From JACDBE01 sp051002015 (GTDB lineage: Bacteria; Actinomycetota; Acidimicrobiia; Spongiisociales; UBA5794): a stretch of 29,616 nt of DNA. Shown here in pieces: positions 28,830-29,616 of this stretch. Position numbers and translations under genes: made by a program. Positions within the stretch are counted from its first letter, which is position 1. Every line of letters starts with the position of its first letter. Where the stretch lies: NCBI GenBank assembly GCA_051002015.1, contig JBPCMS010000028.1, forward strand, positions 1 through 29,616, given 5' to 3'. The notes under the pieces are model-generated. The model saw only the letters and a program-made list of their open reading frames with translations, did no database searches and was not told the DNA's origin.

Positions 28830-29606
28830 TTGAGCAACTTCAGCACGATCGTGTTCGACCTCGACGGGGTGCTGTACCGCGCCGAGGAGCCGATCCCCGG
28901 GGCGACGGAGACGCTCCGCCTCGTCGCCGAGGCCGGGATCGGCATGGTGTTCGCCACCAACAACGCCTCCCGGCTCCCCGAGGAGGTCGCCGCCGACATC
29001 GAGCGGCGGCTCGGGTTCGGCGCAGACCCCGCCACCGTCGTCACCTCCGCCATGGCCACCGCCGCCCATCTGGCCGGATCGGTGTCCGCGGTCCTGGTGA
29101 TCGGGACGGACTCGCTGCGGGCCGTCCTGGAGCGTGCGGGGATCGGGACCACGGCCCGAGCCGAGCAGGCGGACGCCGTCGTGGTGGGTCTCGATCCCGG
29201 CTTCACTTACGACACGCTGCGGGCAGGCACCCGTGCCGTCGCCGCCGGGGCCAGGCTGGTGGCGACCAACGTCGATCCCACCTTCCCGACCCCCGAGGGA
29301 TTGGTCCCCGGCGCCGGCGCCATCGTGGCCGCCCTGGAGCGCGCCACCGGGGTGGAGGCGGAGGTGTGCGGCAAGCCGCACCGCCCGATGCTCGACGCCG
29401 TTGCCCGGCTCACCGGGACCGGCCCTGTCCTGGTGGTGGGCGACCGGATCGACACCGACATCGAGATGGGTCGGGCCATGGGCTGGGCCACCGCGCTGGT
29501 GCTCACCGGGGTCACCTCGTCGGACGAGGCGGCCACCGAGACCGTCGACCACCTGCTCGACTCGGTCGCCGATCTTCCGGCGGTGCTCGGTCTCGGTCGG
29601 CTCTAG
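28830..29606 (+). CDS. HAD-superfamily IIA hydrolase (NagD/phosphoglycolate phosphatase-like)
   Basis: A 258-residue cytoplasmic phosphatase. Motif I VFDLDGVLYR lies at the N-terminus with the nucleophile Asp, motif II is FATNNAS, motif III is the Lys in CGKPHRPML, and motif IV is VVGDRIDTDIEMG. The large C2 cap between motifs II and III (with ATNVDPTFPTPEGLVPGAG) defines subclass IIA. TTG 28830 was chosen because it starts just before motif I and follows AAGGGCGGA; TTG 28800 would add 10 residues and overlaps the -10-like element. Ten noncoding bases follow before the window ends. Substrate cannot be named. Confidence 0.91.
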   Translation: MSNFSTIVFDLDGVLYRAEEPIPGATETLRLVAEAGIGMVFATNNASRLPEEVAADIERRLGFGADPATVVTSAMATAAHLAGSVSAVLVIGTDSLRAVLERAGIGTTARAEQADAVVVGLDPGFTYDTLRAGTRAVAAGARLVATNVDPTFPTPEGLVPGAGAIVAALERATGVEAEVCGKPHRPMLDAVARLTGTGPVLVVGDRIDTDIEMGRAMGWATALVLTGVTSSDEAATETVDHLLDSVADLPAVLGLGRL

Positions 29607-29616
29607 CCCCGGCGAA

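Overview
The window is a GC-rich chromosomal segment from an actinomycete (Actinomycetota). The main evidence is a complete Pup-proteasome locus: ARC/Mpa ATPase, Dop, Pup, PrcB, PrcA, PafA, PafB and PafC, followed by tatA, tatC and a HelY-type helicase. A DUF4193 protein and many GTG starts agree with this. Several genes start at or within a few bases of the expected transcription start behind a TANNNT -10 element, as in leaderless actinobacterial mRNAs. I cannot fix the class from sequence alone. A non-mycobacterial lineage such as Acidimicrobiia is plausible, because Pup ends in GGE rather than the GGQ of Mycobacterium.

Layout. 1-5725: a peptide-type ABC importer operon (binding protein cut by the window edge, two permeases, two ATPases). 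5715-6703: a small membrane protein with a possible PH-like domain, then a MaoC-type hydratase. 6730-6814: tRNA-Leu(GAG), followed by a long perfect inverted repeat. 6934-8769: a NUDIX hydrolase, then a membrane-anchored BON/OmpA protein with a 40-residue membrane protein behind it, recalling mycobacterial ArfA/ArfB. 8858-10513: four very small, mostly membrane proteins leading into trmI (tRNA m1A58 methyltransferase). 10534-10779 (minus strand): a ferredoxin divergent from the proteasome ATPase gene. 10919-15839: arc-dop-pup-prcB-prcA, every junction overlapping by 4-8 bases. 15976-17331: pafA with its own apparently leaderless promoter. 17385-19237: pafBC. 19253-19302: a second long inverted repeat. 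19335-22890: tatA-tatC-helY. 23045-23926: a lipid-kinase-like protein. 24040-24543: a very acidic DUF4193 protein. 24599-27566: a GNAT-M20-DegT operon. 27604-28779 (minus strand): serB. 28830-29606: a HAD phosphatase.

How they work together. PafA joins the Pup C-terminal glutamate to substrate lysines. ARC unfolds pupylated proteins and feeds them to the PrcBA core through its GQYL tail. Dop removes Pup. Because this Pup is already encoded with Glu, the deamidase step of Dop should be unnecessary. PafBC is a WYL-domain DNA-damage regulator in mycobacteria. The trmI-to-helY block has the same gene content as the corresponding Mycobacterium tuberculosis region, with the ferredoxin and small genes as local differences.

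I see no phage, insertion sequence, CRISPR array or new defence system. The points most worth a second look are the GGE Pup with the prcB ribosome-binding site inside its tail codons, the leaderless promoter set, the two long intergenic inverted repeats, the mini-protein cluster, the CxxDxxC ferredoxin and the GNAT-M20-aminotransferase operon.
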